Below are positions 17,276 to 25,785 of a stretch of DNA of 64,000 nucleotides, one piece after another. Positions within the stretch are counted from its first letter, which is position 1; every line of letters starts with the position of its first letter. Source of the DNA: Flavobacteriaceae bacterium PS02337 (lineage in GTDB: Bacteria > Bacteroidota > Bacteroidia > Flavobacteriales > Flavobacteriaceae); NCBI GenBank assembly GCA_029959285.1, contig JASCOE010000005.1:295626-359625 (forward strand). The letters are read 5' to 3'. The notes beneath the pieces are model-generated. The model made no database searches and was not told the origin of the DNA. It worked only from the letters and a program-made list of their open reading frames with translations. The position numbers were made by a program, and so were the translations under genes.

Positions 17276-18040
17276 TTATTCTTCAGTTGCAGGAGCAGCT
17301 TCAGCTTCAACAGCAGGAGCTTCTTCAGCAGTTTCAACTTCTTTTTCAGCACCTCTGTCAGAAAGACCTTCGATTACTGCAGTAGTTACTAAAGATAAAA
17401 TTTTGTCAATTGATTTAGAAGCATCATCATTTGCAGGAATAACGTAATCAACCTCTCTTGGGTCAGAATTCGTATCAACCATTGCGAAAACTGGAATGTT
17501 TAATTTTTGTGCTTCTTTTATTGCGATGTGTTCAGCTTTGATATCTACTACGAACAATGCTGCAGGTAGTCTAGACATATCAGCAATTGAACCTAAGTTT
17601 TTCTCTAATTTAGCACGTAGACGATCAACTTGTAAACGCTCTTTTTTAGAAAGAGTCATGAAAGTACCATCTTTCTTCATTTTATCAATAGAAGACATTT
17701 TTTTAACTGCCTTTCTGATAGTTACGAAGTTAGTTAGCATTCCACCTGGCCATCTTTCAGTGATGTAAGGCATGTTTGCAGCTTTTGCTTTATCAGCAAC
17801 GATGTCTTTAGCTTGTTTTTTGGTAGCTACGAATAAGATTTTTCTACCTGATGCAGCGATTTTTTTCAAAGCTTCGTTAGCTTCTTCAATTTTAGCTGCA
17901 GTTTTATATAGATTGATAATGTGAATACCATTACGCTCCATATAAATGTAAGGAGCCATGTTTGGATCCCATTTTCTAGTCATGTGTCCGAAGTGAACAC
18001 CTGCTTCTAGTAATTCTTTTACTTCTATTTTGTTTGCCAT
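17276..18040 (-). CDS. rpsB: 30S ribosomal protein S2
   Basis: S2 binds late to the 30S subunit and anchors S1. The 254-residue protein carries the family signature from LLEAGVHFGHMTRKWDPNM through ITERWPGGMLTNF, PALFVVDIKAEHIAIKEA, FAMVDTNSDPREVDYVIPANDDA and KSIDKILSLV. A terminal tail of about 28 residues is rich in Ala, Glu and Pro (EVETAEEAPAVEAEAA...), is probably disordered and is absent from the core family. The preceding 176-bp gap contains several hairpins that may act as its leader. Confidence 0.97.
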   Translation of the reverse strand: MANKIEVKELLEAGVHFGHMTRKWDPNMAPYIYMERNGIHIINLYKTAAKIEEANEALKKIAASGRKILFVATKKQAKDIVADKAKAANMPYITERWPGGMLTNFVTIRKAVKKMSSIDKMKKDGTFMTLSKKERLQVDRLRAKLEKNLGSIADMSRLPAALFVVDIKAEHIAIKEAQKLNIPVFAMVDTNSDPREVDYVIPANDDASKSIDKILSLVTTAVIEGLSDRGAEKEVETAEEAPAVEAEAAPATEE

Positions 18041-18072
18041 TTTTGTACTAGTTTACGTTCTGTTGATTAGCA

Positions 18073-18209
18073 ATGTATAAATGGCGATTTCTCTGGCTTT
18101 ATACATTTAGATGCTAAACTATATCCTACCTCGATAGGAGAGCAACAATAACTGTGTTTTTTAATTTCAATAAATAATTGATAATGTCTTGTCCCATCTG
18201 AACAAGACA
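18073..18209 (-). promoter_or_regulatory. Structured leader region upstream of rpsB
   Basis: Three inverted repeats lie between rpsI and rpsB: ATGTATAAA/TTTATACAT (18073-18081 with 18098-18106), TCCTA/TAGGA (18124-18128 with 18135-18139) and TGTCTTGT/ACAAGACA (18185-18192 with 18202-18209). None has a terminator T-run. An S2-binding autoregulatory leader, as known for other rpsB genes, is a reasonable but unproven reading. Confidence 0.45.
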
Positions 18210-18216
18210 GGTAATA

Positions 18217-18603
18217 TTAACGTTTAGAGAATTGGAATCTCTTACGAGCTTTCTTCTGACCGAATTTCTTACGTTCAACCATTCTTGGGTCTCTTGTTAA
18301 TAAACCTTCTGGTTTAAGGATTGCTCTGTTTTCAGCGTTAACTTCACACATTACGCGTGCTAATGCCATTCTTACAGCTTCTGCCTGACCAGTTGTACCA
18401 CCTCCGTAAACGTTTACTTTTACATCAAAGTTACTAGCGTTTTCTGTCATAGAAAGCGGTTGTAAAACTTTATATTGTAAAGTTGCAGTTGGAAAGTAAG
18501 TTGCGAATTCTTTTTTGTTTACAGTGATGTTTCCAGTTCCTTCAGAAACATAAACACGTGCAACAGCGGTTTTTCTTCTACCGATTTTGTGAATAACTCC
18601 CAT
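18217..18603 (-). CDS. rpsI: 30S ribosomal protein S9
   Basis: S9 sits in the head of the 30S subunit, and its C-terminal tail reaches the P-site tRNA. The 128-residue protein has the expected HKIGRRKTAVARVYVSEGTGNITVNKKE, GGGTTGQAEAVRMALARVM, LTRDPRMVERKKFGQKKARKRFQFSKR pattern, and its last residues SKR match the conserved tRNA-contacting end. It starts at the stop codon of rplM, so the pair is translationally coupled as in most bacteria. Confidence 0.98.
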   Translation of the reverse strand: MGVIHKIGRRKTAVARVYVSEGTGNITVNKKEFATYFPTATLQYKVLQPLSMTENASNFDVKVNVYGGGTTGQAEAVRMALARVMCEVNAENRAILKPEGLLTRDPRMVERKKFGQKKARKRFQFSKR

Positions 18604-19058
18604 TACTTAAGATCATTTAGGTTAACAGTTCTAGGTTTTTGAGCTCCGTGAGTATGCTCAGCACCTACAACAACATTTAGATTTCTAAAAAGTTCAGCTC
18701 CTAATTTGTTTTTAGGTAACATTCCTTTTACAGCTTTTTCTACTAATAATGCAGGGTTTTTAGCTTGCAATACTTTAGCAGTTAAAGTTCTTTGTCCTCC
18801 TGGGTAACCTGTATGACGCATGTAAATTTTGTCATTCAATTTTGTACCTGTAAGGTTAATTTTTTCTGAGTTGATAACAATTACGTTATCTCCACAGTCA
18901 ACGTGCGGTGTGTAACTTGGCTTGTACTTACCTCTTAAGATCATTGCAACTTTAGAAGCAAGACGTCCTAAGTTATGACCTTCAGCGTCAACAACAATCC
19001 ACTCTTTAGTTACAGTGGCTTTGCTAGCTGAAACTGTTTTGTAGCTTAATGCGTCCAT
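18603..19058 (-). CDS. rplM: 50S ribosomal protein L13
   Basis: L13 is an early-assembling 23S rRNA-binding protein. The 151-residue sequence has the normal family length and blocks: WIVVDAEGHNLGRLASKVAMILRGKYKPSYTPHVDCGDNVIVINSEKI, YMRHTGYPGGQRTLTAK and VKGMLPKNKLGAELFRNLNVV with an AEHTHGAQKP end. It is the first gene of the leftward operon rplM-rpsI-rpsB-tsf. A good promoter lies 45-75 bp upstream, with a palindrome over the likely start site. Confidence 0.98.
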   Translation of the reverse strand: MDALSYKTVSASKATVTKEWIVVDAEGHNLGRLASKVAMILRGKYKPSYTPHVDCGDNVIVINSEKINLTGTKLNDKIYMRHTGYPGGQRTLTAKVLQAKNPALLVEKAVKGMLPKNKLGAELFRNLNVVVGAEHTHGAQKPRTVNLNDLK

Positions 19059-19081
19059 AATATTATTTTAATTAAACATTC

Positions 19082-19131
19082 CATCCCCAATAAAGGGGAT
19101 GCAAAAGTACAATTAATTATTTTAAAACCAA
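19082..19131 (-). promoter_or_regulatory. rplM promoter with a start-site palindrome
   Basis: On the minus strand TTG (19131-19129) and TACTTTTG (19109-19102) are separated by 19 nt, a full Bacteroidota promoter match. Directly after the -7 box lies CATCCCC-N6-GGGGATG (19101-19095 with 19088-19082). It has no T-run, so it is not a terminator. It could structure the extreme 5' end of the mRNA or be a protein site. Confidence 0.7.
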
Positions 19132-19193
19132 ATACCTGAAAGAATATTTTATCTGCTGAAAATCAGGGCTTCAGTTTTTTAATTAATTAAGGA

Positions 19194-19230
19194 ATAAAAA
19201 AACCGCCTTCACAATAAAGTGAAGACGGTT
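19194..19230 (-). terminator. Terminator of the ferritin-like gene pair
   Basis: In minus-strand RNA AACCGUCUUCAC pairs with GUGAAGGCGGUU, with one U-G wobble, and is followed by six U (19200-19195). It begins 21 bp after the stop of the downstream ferritin-like gene. Confidence 0.85.
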
Positions 19231-19251
19231 AAATATTTAGAAAAAAAGTGA

Positions 19252-20064
19252 CTATACAATAAATATATTAGCGATATCGACTACTTGTTGTGTCGTAAGT
19301 GGCTCATCATAAGCTTCTGAGCCTGCTGCTGCACCAAAAGCGGTTGCAGTATTAAATCCTGCCTGCATTGTTACACCTTCGCCATCGTAAACAGCTTGTG
19401 TAGCTGCGGGCATACCTGCACCTCTTTCTGAATTAGAAATCCATCCTTTTAAACCTCGTAATCTTCTAACTTCAGAAGCGTGACGAGCTTCAACAGAATG
19501 TATCTGTAATGCTGCTGTCAATAAATCGGGTGTAGTAATTAGGTTTGCCGCTTGTCCTTTATATGCTCTAACTCCTGTGTCTTCAAAAGCTTGTGCTAAA
19601 GCTAAAAACGTTGGGTAATCTCCAAACGGATTAAAAGCGCCTCCAACAGTAAAGTCAAAAGTTGGTTTTGGAACAAAATTGGCACTTGCAGAACCTCCTA
19701 AACCTGCAATTAAAAATTTTACGTGATCAGATTCGTGTGCAGCAATTTGTTGAAACACTTTTAAATCGCGGCCGCCATTTTCAGAAGCTGGAATTACGCC
19801 AGAATCTAATGCCATTGCATAAAACTCGTTTTCAAGATATTCTAAGGTTAAAGCAAATTGCAAAGCTCCAATTGGAGTTGCTGGAGTTGCTGTAATGTCT
19901 TTAGCGAAAGCTTTATTGGTAAGAGCAGACAATCCGAATGGAATTGATGCTAAGGCTAAATTTTTTCCGATGTTCCCAAACTGCGAAAAACTGTCTCTTC
20001 GAGAACCAGTACTATTCATTAAATTGTCGTCAGTAAAGGATTCTATAAATTTTAAAATATTCAT
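19252..20064 (-). CDS. Ferritin-like domain protein with a Tat-like signal, second of a pair
   Basis: The 270-residue protein has the four-helix diiron pattern of the ferritin-like family: a Glu in LEYLENEFY, ExxH in HESDHVKFL, a Glu in AFEDTGVRAY and ExxH in VEARHASEVRRLRGLKGW. The N-terminal region holds a twin-arginine-like motif (SRRDSFSQFG) followed by a hydrophobic stretch ending in AFAKD, suggesting export in folded form. The function is unknown: iron binding or oxidative stress defence are only possibilities. It lies 25 bp after its paralogue at 20090 and is presumably in the same operon. Confidence 0.85.
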   Translation of the reverse strand: MNILKFIESFTDDNLMNSTGSRRDSFSQFGNIGKNLALASIPFGLSALTNKAFAKDITATPATPIGALQFALTLEYLENEFYAMALDSGVIPASENGGRDLKVFQQIAAHESDHVKFLIAGLGGSASANFVPKPTFDFTVGGAFNPFGDYPTFLALAQAFEDTGVRAYKGQAANLITTPDLLTAALQIHSVEARHASEVRRLRGLKGWISNSERGAGMPAATQAVYDGEGVTMQAGFNTATAFGAAAGSEAYDEPLTTQQVVDIANIFIV

Positions 20065-20089
20065 AATTTCTAAGTTTTAACGGTTAAGA

Positions 20090-20836
20090 TTAAGGTAAGT
20101 AGTTAGCTGTGAATTTTGTAGTAATAAAACCAGCAGCAATCGGCAGGATTTTAGAAGGATCTTTTGCATCATCTAAACCTGTTGACATATTTACAATATC
20201 ATCTCCAGCAAAATCTTTAGAATTCGGATTAATCAAACTTCGTATTGCAGCGGCATGTCTTGCTTCTACAGAAACAATTTTTCCTGCTAATAATAAGTAG
20301 TCAGCTGTTTTAATTAATTTTCCAGCACCGTTATAGGCTGCTACTCCTGTATCTTCTAATGCTTTTGCAGTAGCTAGAACTTCGGTACGGCTGTTAAAAT
20401 TTAAAGAGCCATAATTAAAAGCTAGAGTTGGAAGTAATTGAGTGCTCGGATTTGGAAGTAATGCATTTAGAGTAGCTTTAAAAAAATCTCTGTGAACTAC
20501 TTCGTGGTGGTACAAATCTGTTAGTACTTCACGCTCGACACTACTGAACACAGAATTAAAACCACTTCCATTAACTACTTTAGTATAAAAGTCGGCTTCT
20601 AATTGTTCTAGAGCATACGCATAGGTTAATACTCCAAAATCTCCAGAGCCTAAATCGAAAACACCATTTCTTATTCCTGGCAAAGAAGTGTCTGGCATAT
20701 CATTATCATCATTATTGTCGCTGCAGCCAGCTAGAATCAAACCTGTTGTTGCAAGGGTTAATCCACTGAGCTTAAGAAAGCTCCTTCTACTATTCAATGA
20801 AGGGTCTACTTCATGAATTTTAACTTCGTTTTTCAT
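20090..20836 (-). CDS. Ferritin-like domain lipoprotein with Tat signal, first of a pair
   Basis: The 248-residue protein carries the Tat motif SRRSFLKLSG followed by a hydrophobic segment and the lipobox LAGCS. It should therefore be exported folded, then lipidated. An Asp/Asn-rich linker (DNNDDNDMPD) follows. The ferritin-like domain shows Glu in LEQLEADFY, ExxH in HHEVVHRDFF, Glu in ALEDTGVAAY and ExxH in VEARHAAAIRSL, so all metal ligands of the fold are kept. I start it at the ATG at 20836 rather than an upstream TTG. It is divergent from a LacI-family regulator that could control it. Confidence 0.87.
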   Translation of the reverse strand: MKNEVKIHEVDPSLNSRRSFLKLSGLTLATTGLILAGCSDNNDDNDMPDTSLPGIRNGVFDLGSGDFGVLTYAYALEQLEADFYTKVVNGSGFNSVFSSVEREVLTDLYHHEVVHRDFFKATLNALLPNPSTQLLPTLAFNYGSLNFNSRTEVLATAKALEDTGVAAYNGAGKLIKTADYLLLAGKIVSVEARHAAAIRSLINPNSKDFAGDDIVNMSTGLDDAKDPSKILPIAAGFITTKFTANYLP

Positions 20837-20987
20837 AATCAAGTTTTTTAATAGTTAACAACAGTTGGTCTCTAGTTATCTGGTATTTAATTATTAACGA
20901 AATTTTTGTAAGTGCGGTTTTAAAATATTGGGTTATTTCATTATTATTTCGAAAAGACTGACATTTTTAAATACTAATAGCTTCTTT

Positions 20988-21019
20988 TTGTTTTATTTTC
21001 GGTAATTCTACTATATTTG
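20988..21019 (+). promoter_or_regulatory. Promoter of the LacI-family regulator
   Basis: TTG (20988-20990) and TATATTTG (21012-21019) are separated by 21 nt, matching the Bacteroidota consensus. The predicted leader is only about 20 nt before the ATG at 21045. Confidence 0.75.
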
Positions 21020-21044
21020 TATTAATTACATAAAATTCAATTGG

Positions 21045-22070
21045 ATGAAAGCTAAAGCAACTCTAAAACAAATTGCCAAGGAACTAGGTGTTTCGGTTTC
21101 GACTGTGTCTAAAGCATTGAATGACAGTCCAGAAATTAGTGAACAAACGAAGGTTAAGATTAAGGAGTATGCCAAACTCAAAAATTATAAGCCGAATGTT
21201 ATTGGTCTGAATTTAAAGAATCGTAAGACAAAAACTATAGGAGTAATTATTCCTAATATTTTAAATTCTTTCTTCGCGAAAGTTTTTAGCGGTATTGAGA
21301 AAGTTGCCGATAAAAAAGGATACAATGTAATTACGTGTATTTCTAATGAATCTCTAGAGAAAGAAGTTCATACTTTAGAAATGTTAAGTAACGGAACAAT
21401 CGACGGATTCATTTTGTCGGTTTCGCAAGAAGCGCAAAAACTTCAAGATTACAATCATTTTTCTGAAATCATTAATGATGGAACTCCAATTGTAATGTTC
21501 GATCGTATTGCAGACGAAGTAGATTGTGATAAAGTTGTGGTTGATGATTTTGATTCTGCAATAAATTCTACTCAACATTTAATTGATTTAGGATGTAAAA
21601 ATATTGCTTTGATTTCTTCTGTAGATAATATAAGTGTTGGAAGATTGAGAACAGAAGGATATTTGAAAGCTTTAAAGGATAATAATATTCCGGTTAACGA
21701 AAAAATTATTCTTCGTACCGATTCTGAAGAAGACATGAAAGCTAAAATTGAAGGCATTTTTGATCATAAAATTGACGGAATTTTTGCTTTGGATGAAAAT
21801 GATTCAGTTGCAGCGTTAAGAGTAAGTTTGAAAAAAGGTTTCAGAGTTCCAGAAGATATCTCAATTATTGGTTTCGCAGACGGAATTTTAGCTTCAAGAC
21901 GTTTATCGCCAAGTTTGACAACAGTAAGTCAGCACGGAGTTGAAATTGGAGAAGTTGCCGCTAAAAGATTAATCGAAAGATTAGAAGAACCAGAAGGAAC
22001 GGTTTCAGAATATGAAACGATTGTCATCAAAACAAAATTGAAAGAAAGAGAATCTACTCGAAAAAAATAG
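21045..22070 (+). CDS. LacI family transcriptional regulator
   Basis: The 341-residue protein has the N-terminal helix-turn-helix and hinge of the family (TLKQIAKELGVSVSTVSKALNDSPEISEQTKVKIKEYAKLKNYKPNVIGLNLKNRKTKTIGVIIPNI, residues 6-70) followed by a periplasmic-binding-like sensor domain (PNILNSFFAKVFSGIE, GFILSVS, VDDFDSAINSTQHLIDLG, GFADGILASRRLSPSLTTVSQ). The ligand is probably a sugar or other small molecule but cannot be named. It is divergent from two ferritin-like genes across 208 bp. No catabolic or transport gene lies beside it, which is unusual for this family. Confidence 0.93.
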   Translation: MKAKATLKQIAKELGVSVSTVSKALNDSPEISEQTKVKIKEYAKLKNYKPNVIGLNLKNRKTKTIGVIIPNILNSFFAKVFSGIEKVADKKGYNVITCISNESLEKEVHTLEMLSNGTIDGFILSVSQEAQKLQDYNHFSEIINDGTPIVMFDRIADEVDCDKVVVDDFDSAINSTQHLIDLGCKNIALISSVDNISVGRLRTEGYLKALKDNNIPVNEKIILRTDSEEDMKAKIEGIFDHKIDGIFALDENDSVAALRVSLKKGFRVPEDISIIGFADGILASRRLSPSLTTVSQHGVEIGEVAAKRLIERLEEPEGTVSEYETIVIKTKLKERESTRKK

Positions 22071-22073
22071 AAT

Positions 22074-22101
22074 AAAAAAACCATCAGCTGATGGTTTTTT
22101 T
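22074..22101. terminator. Bidirectional terminator after the LacI-family gene
   Basis: CCATCAGCTGATGG is a perfect palindrome flanked by seven A and seven T, giving a terminator usable in both directions. It serves the rightward regulator and the leftward exported protein gene. Confidence 0.9.
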
Positions 22102-22122
22102 ATGAAAATAGATTTGCAGTTT

Positions 22123-22632
22123 TTAATTCGTTCCGTCAAATACGAGATTGTCTCCATAAGCATTTTTGCATGCAACGTAAATTTCTTTCGGCAATCCATT
22201 TTTGAAACTAATTTTTGAAATAATCTTTTTGTCGCATTCGTGATCTTTATTAGCAAAGATTAAAATGCCATCTTTAATTTCCGTAGGTAAATTACTTTCT
22301 CTTGGAGCGTAATAATTTCCTAAATATTGATTTTTGCCATTAAATACTAATATTCTACTTGTGCTTCTACATGACATGCCCCACGTCCAGATATAATTCA
22401 TGATTTTGTAGGTTCTTCCTTTGTCGGTTTTTAAAATACCTAAATAGGTTAAAGAAGTTTCTGTTCCGCCTTTCTCATTCCATTTTCCAAAAACAAATTC
22501 TTTTCCCACAACATTTTTACGAAGAACTTCCAATCTAATGTTTTCATCGTTTACTTGGGCATATCCTAATTCAGAAACTCCCATTGTAATTAAAACAAAA
22601 AATAGCTTATTTATGATTGTTCTCTTTATCAT
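22123..22632 (-). CDS. Small exported protein of unknown function
   Basis: I do not recognise this 169-residue protein. It begins with a basic stretch and a hydrophobic signal peptide (INKLFFVLITMGVSELGYAQ) likely cut after GYA. The mature part, of about 145 residues, looks beta-rich and has four cysteines (in WGMSCRSTS, HECDKK and VACKNAYG among others), which may form disulfides outside the cytoplasm. Motifs such as FVFGKWNEKGG and RILVFNGKNQYLGNYYA suggest a lipocalin-like or jelly-roll fold, but this is guesswork. It lies alone between two convergent or co-directional neighbours, 62 bp after polA. Confidence 0.65.
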   Translation of the reverse strand: MIKRTIINKLFFVLITMGVSELGYAQVNDENIRLEVLRKNVVGKEFVFGKWNEKGGTETSLTYLGILKTDKGRTYKIMNYIWTWGMSCRSTSRILVFNGKNQYLGNYYAPRESNLPTEIKDGILIFANKDHECDKKIISKISFKNGLPKEIYVACKNAYGDNLVFDGTN

Positions 22633-22694
22633 TAAAAGGTACAGTTTAGTTTATTTAGAAATCTAAAATCAACAATCTGAAATCTAAAATAAAA

Positions 22695-25538
22695 TTAATG
22701 CGCTTCTAACCAATCTTTTCCTAAACCTAATTCAACTTCCAACGGAACAGACATTATAAAGGCATTTTCCATTTCTTGTTTAATCATTGGCTGAATTTTT
22801 TCAAGTTCATCATTGTGAACATCAAACACAAGCTCATCATGCACTTGAAGCAACATTTTAGATTTCCAGTTTTCTTCACGAAGTTTTTTATGAATGTTGA
22901 TCATTGCAATTTTAATCACATCGGCTGCACTTCCTTGAATTGGTGCATTTACAGCATTTCTTTCGGCAGCGCTTCTTACGACAGCATTTGCAGAATTAAT
23001 ATCTTTTAAATAACGACGACGACCTAAAATTGTCTGAACATAACCTTTTTCGCGTGCAAATTCTACTTGCTCAGAAATGTATGATTTTAATCTCGGATAC
23101 GTTTTGTAATAAGCATCGATCAAAGCGGCACTTTCACTTCTTGAAAGAGAAGTTTGGTTGCTCAAACCAAAAGCGGAAACACCGTAAATAATTCCGAAGT
23201 TTACGGTTTTGGCGTTACTTCTTTGTTCGCGCGAAACTTCTTCTAAAGCCACATCAAAAACTTTTGCAGCAGTTGCTCTGTGAATATCTTCTCCGTTTTG
23301 GAAGGCGGCAATCATATTTTCTTCTCCACTCAAAGCAGCAATAATACGTAGTTCAATTTGCGAATAATCGGCAGAAATTAAAGTATGGTTTTCATCGCGT
23401 GCGATAAAAGCTTTACGAATCTGGCGTCCTCTTTCGGTACGAATTGGAATATTTTGTAAGTTCGGATTATTAGAACTTAAACGACCTGTAGCCGCAACAG
23501 TTTGCATATAATCGGTATGAACACGTAAAGTCTTTTTATCAACTTGTTCTGGTAAAGCCAAAATATAAGTACTTTGTAATTTTACCATTTGACGCCAATC
23601 TAGAATTTGTTTTACAATCGGATTGTCATTCGCCAAATAAGTCAAAACTTCTTCGCCAGTCGCATATTGACCCGTTTTGGTTTTCTTTTGTTTTGCGCCG
23701 CCAATCTTCATTTTATCAAATAAAATATCTCCTAATTGTTTTGGAGAAGCCAAGTTGAATTTCTCGCCCGCAGTTTCGTATATTTTTTCTTCTAAAGATT
23801 TGATCTCAACTTCCATTTCTGAAGACATTGCTTTTAAGAAGTTTACATCCAAACGAATACCTTCTGTTTCCATATCGGCTAAAACGCTAACTAACGGAAT
23901 TTCGATTTCGTCAAATAATTTTTTAGTTTCAGTTTTGTCTAATTCACTAGTAAAGATTTCTTTTAACTGTAAAGTTATATCAGCATCTTCGGCAGCGTAT
24001 TCTTTAATATCTTCTAAAGCAACATCACGCATCGAAAGCTGATTTTTCCCTTTTTTACCAATTAAAGTTTCAATAGATTTTGGAGAATATTTCAAATACG
24101 TTTCTGCCAAAATATCCATATTATGACGCATATCTGGATTAATCAAATAATGCGCAATCATCGTATCAAAAAGTTTTCCTTTTACCGTAACGCCGTAATT
24201 AGCAAGAATTTTTAAATCGTATTTTAAGTTTTGTCCAATTTTCTCAATGTTTTCATTTTCAAAAAAAGGAACAAATTTATTAATCAAAATTTGAGCTTCT
24301 TCTTGGCTTTCTGGAAACGGAACGTAAAATGCTTTTCCTTTTTCATAAGAAAAAGACATTCCGACTAATTCTGCATGAAGCGCGTCAATTCCTGTTGTTT
24401 CTGTATCGAAACAAACTGAAGTCTGTTTTTCTAAATTTTGTAAAAGCAATTTAATTCCTAAATCACCTTGAATAGTTTGGTATGAATGTTCAGTGTTTTC
24501 TAAAGTGCTGTAAAATGAAGTTCTTTCGATTTCAGCATTTTCTCCATTCGTATTTCCGCCTCCAAAAAGATCGAATTGATCTTCATTTTTTGGCTGTGGT
24601 TTCTTATATAATTTTGCGTCCGAAACTTCTGGTGCAGTAGTTTGTGTTCCATCTGTTTTAAACAAATTATCAAACTGTTCTGCCATTCTTCTAAATTCCA
24701 ATTCCTGAAAAATGGCATCTGTTTTTTCAATATCTGGACGAGAAAGTTCATAATCATCTTCATTAAAAGCAACATCACAATCGCAAATAATTGTAGCTAG
24801 TTTTTTAGATAAAATACCTTTCTCTTTATTGGCTTCAATATTTTCTTTCATTTTGCCTTTTAGTAGATGCGTGTTATCTAAAAGGTTTTCCATTGTACCG
24901 AATTCTTTCAGGAATTTTTTAGCTGTAACTTCGCCAACTCCTGGTAATCCGGGGATATTATCGACAGCGTCGCCCATCATTCCAAGAAAATCAATTACTT
25001 GTTCGGGTCTTTCAATTTCAAATTTTGCCAAAACCTCAGGAACTCCCCAGATTTCTATTCCGTTACCCATACGGGCAGGTTTGTACATGAAAATATTCTC
25101 AGAAACCAATTGTGCAAAATCTTTATCTGGCGTTACCATGTAGACCTTATAATTTTGTTTTTCTGCTTGTTTTGCAATTGTTCCAATCAAATCGTCGGCT
25201 TCGCAACCTGCAATTTCAATAATAGGAATATGCATTGCTTTTAATAATTCTTGTATATAAGGTATAGCAATTTTAATAGCTTCTGGCGTTGCATCACGAT
25301 TGGCTTTATATTCTGCAAACATTTCGGTTCTAACCTGACTGCCTTCTTTATCAAAAGCAACAGCCAAATGATCTGGTTTTTCTCTTTTAATAACATCCAA
25401 AAGTGAGTTCATAAAACCCATAATTGCAGATGTGTCCATTCCTTTTGAATTGATTCTCGGGTTTTTTATAAAGGCATAATAACCACGAAAAATTAATGCG
25501 TAAGCATCTAGAAGAAAAAGGCGTTTTTGAGTCGACAT
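22695..25538 (-). CDS. polA: DNA polymerase I
   Basis: PolA fills gaps and removes RNA primers during replication and repair. The 947-residue protein has all three domains: an N-terminal 5'-nuclease (about 1-290, with FLLDAYALIFRGYYAF, VTPDKDFAQLV and GVGEVTAKKFLKEFG), a 3'-5' exonuclease (about 350-545) that keeps DTETTGID and GQNLKYDLKIL and so looks active for proofreading, and the polymerase domain (about 550-947) with motif A DYSQIELRIIAALS, motif B RSNAKTVNFGIIYG and motif C QVHDELVFDV. The length is normal. It is transcribed leftward on its own. Confidence 0.97.
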   Translation of the reverse strand: MSTQKRLFLLDAYALIFRGYYAFIKNPRINSKGMDTSAIMGFMNSLLDVIKREKPDHLAVAFDKEGSQVRTEMFAEYKANRDATPEAIKIAIPYIQELLKAMHIPIIEIAGCEADDLIGTIAKQAEKQNYKVYMVTPDKDFAQLVSENIFMYKPARMGNGIEIWGVPEVLAKFEIERPEQVIDFLGMMGDAVDNIPGLPGVGEVTAKKFLKEFGTMENLLDNTHLLKGKMKENIEANKEKGILSKKLATIICDCDVAFNEDDYELSRPDIEKTDAIFQELEFRRMAEQFDNLFKTDGTQTTAPEVSDAKLYKKPQPKNEDQFDLFGGGNTNGENAEIERTSFYSTLENTEHSYQTIQGDLGIKLLLQNLEKQTSVCFDTETTGIDALHAELVGMSFSYEKGKAFYVPFPESQEEAQILINKFVPFFENENIEKIGQNLKYDLKILANYGVTVKGKLFDTMIAHYLINPDMRHNMDILAETYLKYSPKSIETLIGKKGKNQLSMRDVALEDIKEYAAEDADITLQLKEIFTSELDKTETKKLFDEIEIPLVSVLADMETEGIRLDVNFLKAMSSEMEVEIKSLEEKIYETAGEKFNLASPKQLGDILFDKMKIGGAKQKKTKTGQYATGEEVLTYLANDNPIVKQILDWRQMVKLQSTYILALPEQVDKKTLRVHTDYMQTVAATGRLSSNNPNLQNIPIRTERGRQIRKAFIARDENHTLISADYSQIELRIIAALSGEENMIAAFQNGEDIHRATAAKVFDVALEEVSREQRSNAKTVNFGIIYGVSAFGLSNQTSLSRSESAALIDAYYKTYPRLKSYISEQVEFAREKGYVQTILGRRRYLKDINSANAVVRSAAERNAVNAPIQGSAADVIKIAMINIHKKLREENWKSKMLLQVHDELVFDVHNDELEKIQPMIKQEMENAFIMSVPLEVELGLGKDWLEAH

Positions 25539-25600
25539 ATAAAAAATATTAGTCCGTAAAAATAAACAATTGAGGTTTGAAAAATTAGACTAATAAGATT

Positions 25601-25746
25601 TTTTTTCCACCATATAAGTTATATCAGTTCATTTTAACACTGTGCACGAAATAGAGATGTATCTGTAAAGACGCATCGCAGTGCGTCTAATTATTAAGAC
25701 AATATATTTTATGGACTTATATAACTTATATGGTAGAAAAAACAAG
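25601..25746. repeat. MITE-like element with about 28-bp imperfect terminal inverted repeats
   Basis: The ends contain a perfect 16-bp inverted repeat (ACCATATAAGTTATAT at 25609-25624 with its complement at 25719-25734), extending with two mismatches to about 28 bp (TTTTTTCyACCATATAAG...). The 90-bp interior holds no ORF but includes a nested palindrome AAGACGCATCGCAGTGCGTC (25664-25687) related to that at 12101-12128. It occupies the first half of the gene-free stretch 25539-25864. No target-site duplication was identified. Confidence 0.7.
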
Positions 25747-25785
25747 AAGAGTTAATGTGAAGTTAAAATTTTGTATTAGGCGGTT

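Noticed and set aside
19155-19181. A plus-strand terminator (CTGAA...TTCAG then T-run) upstream of rplM
   Set aside because: The stem is only 5 bp and no rightward gene ends there.
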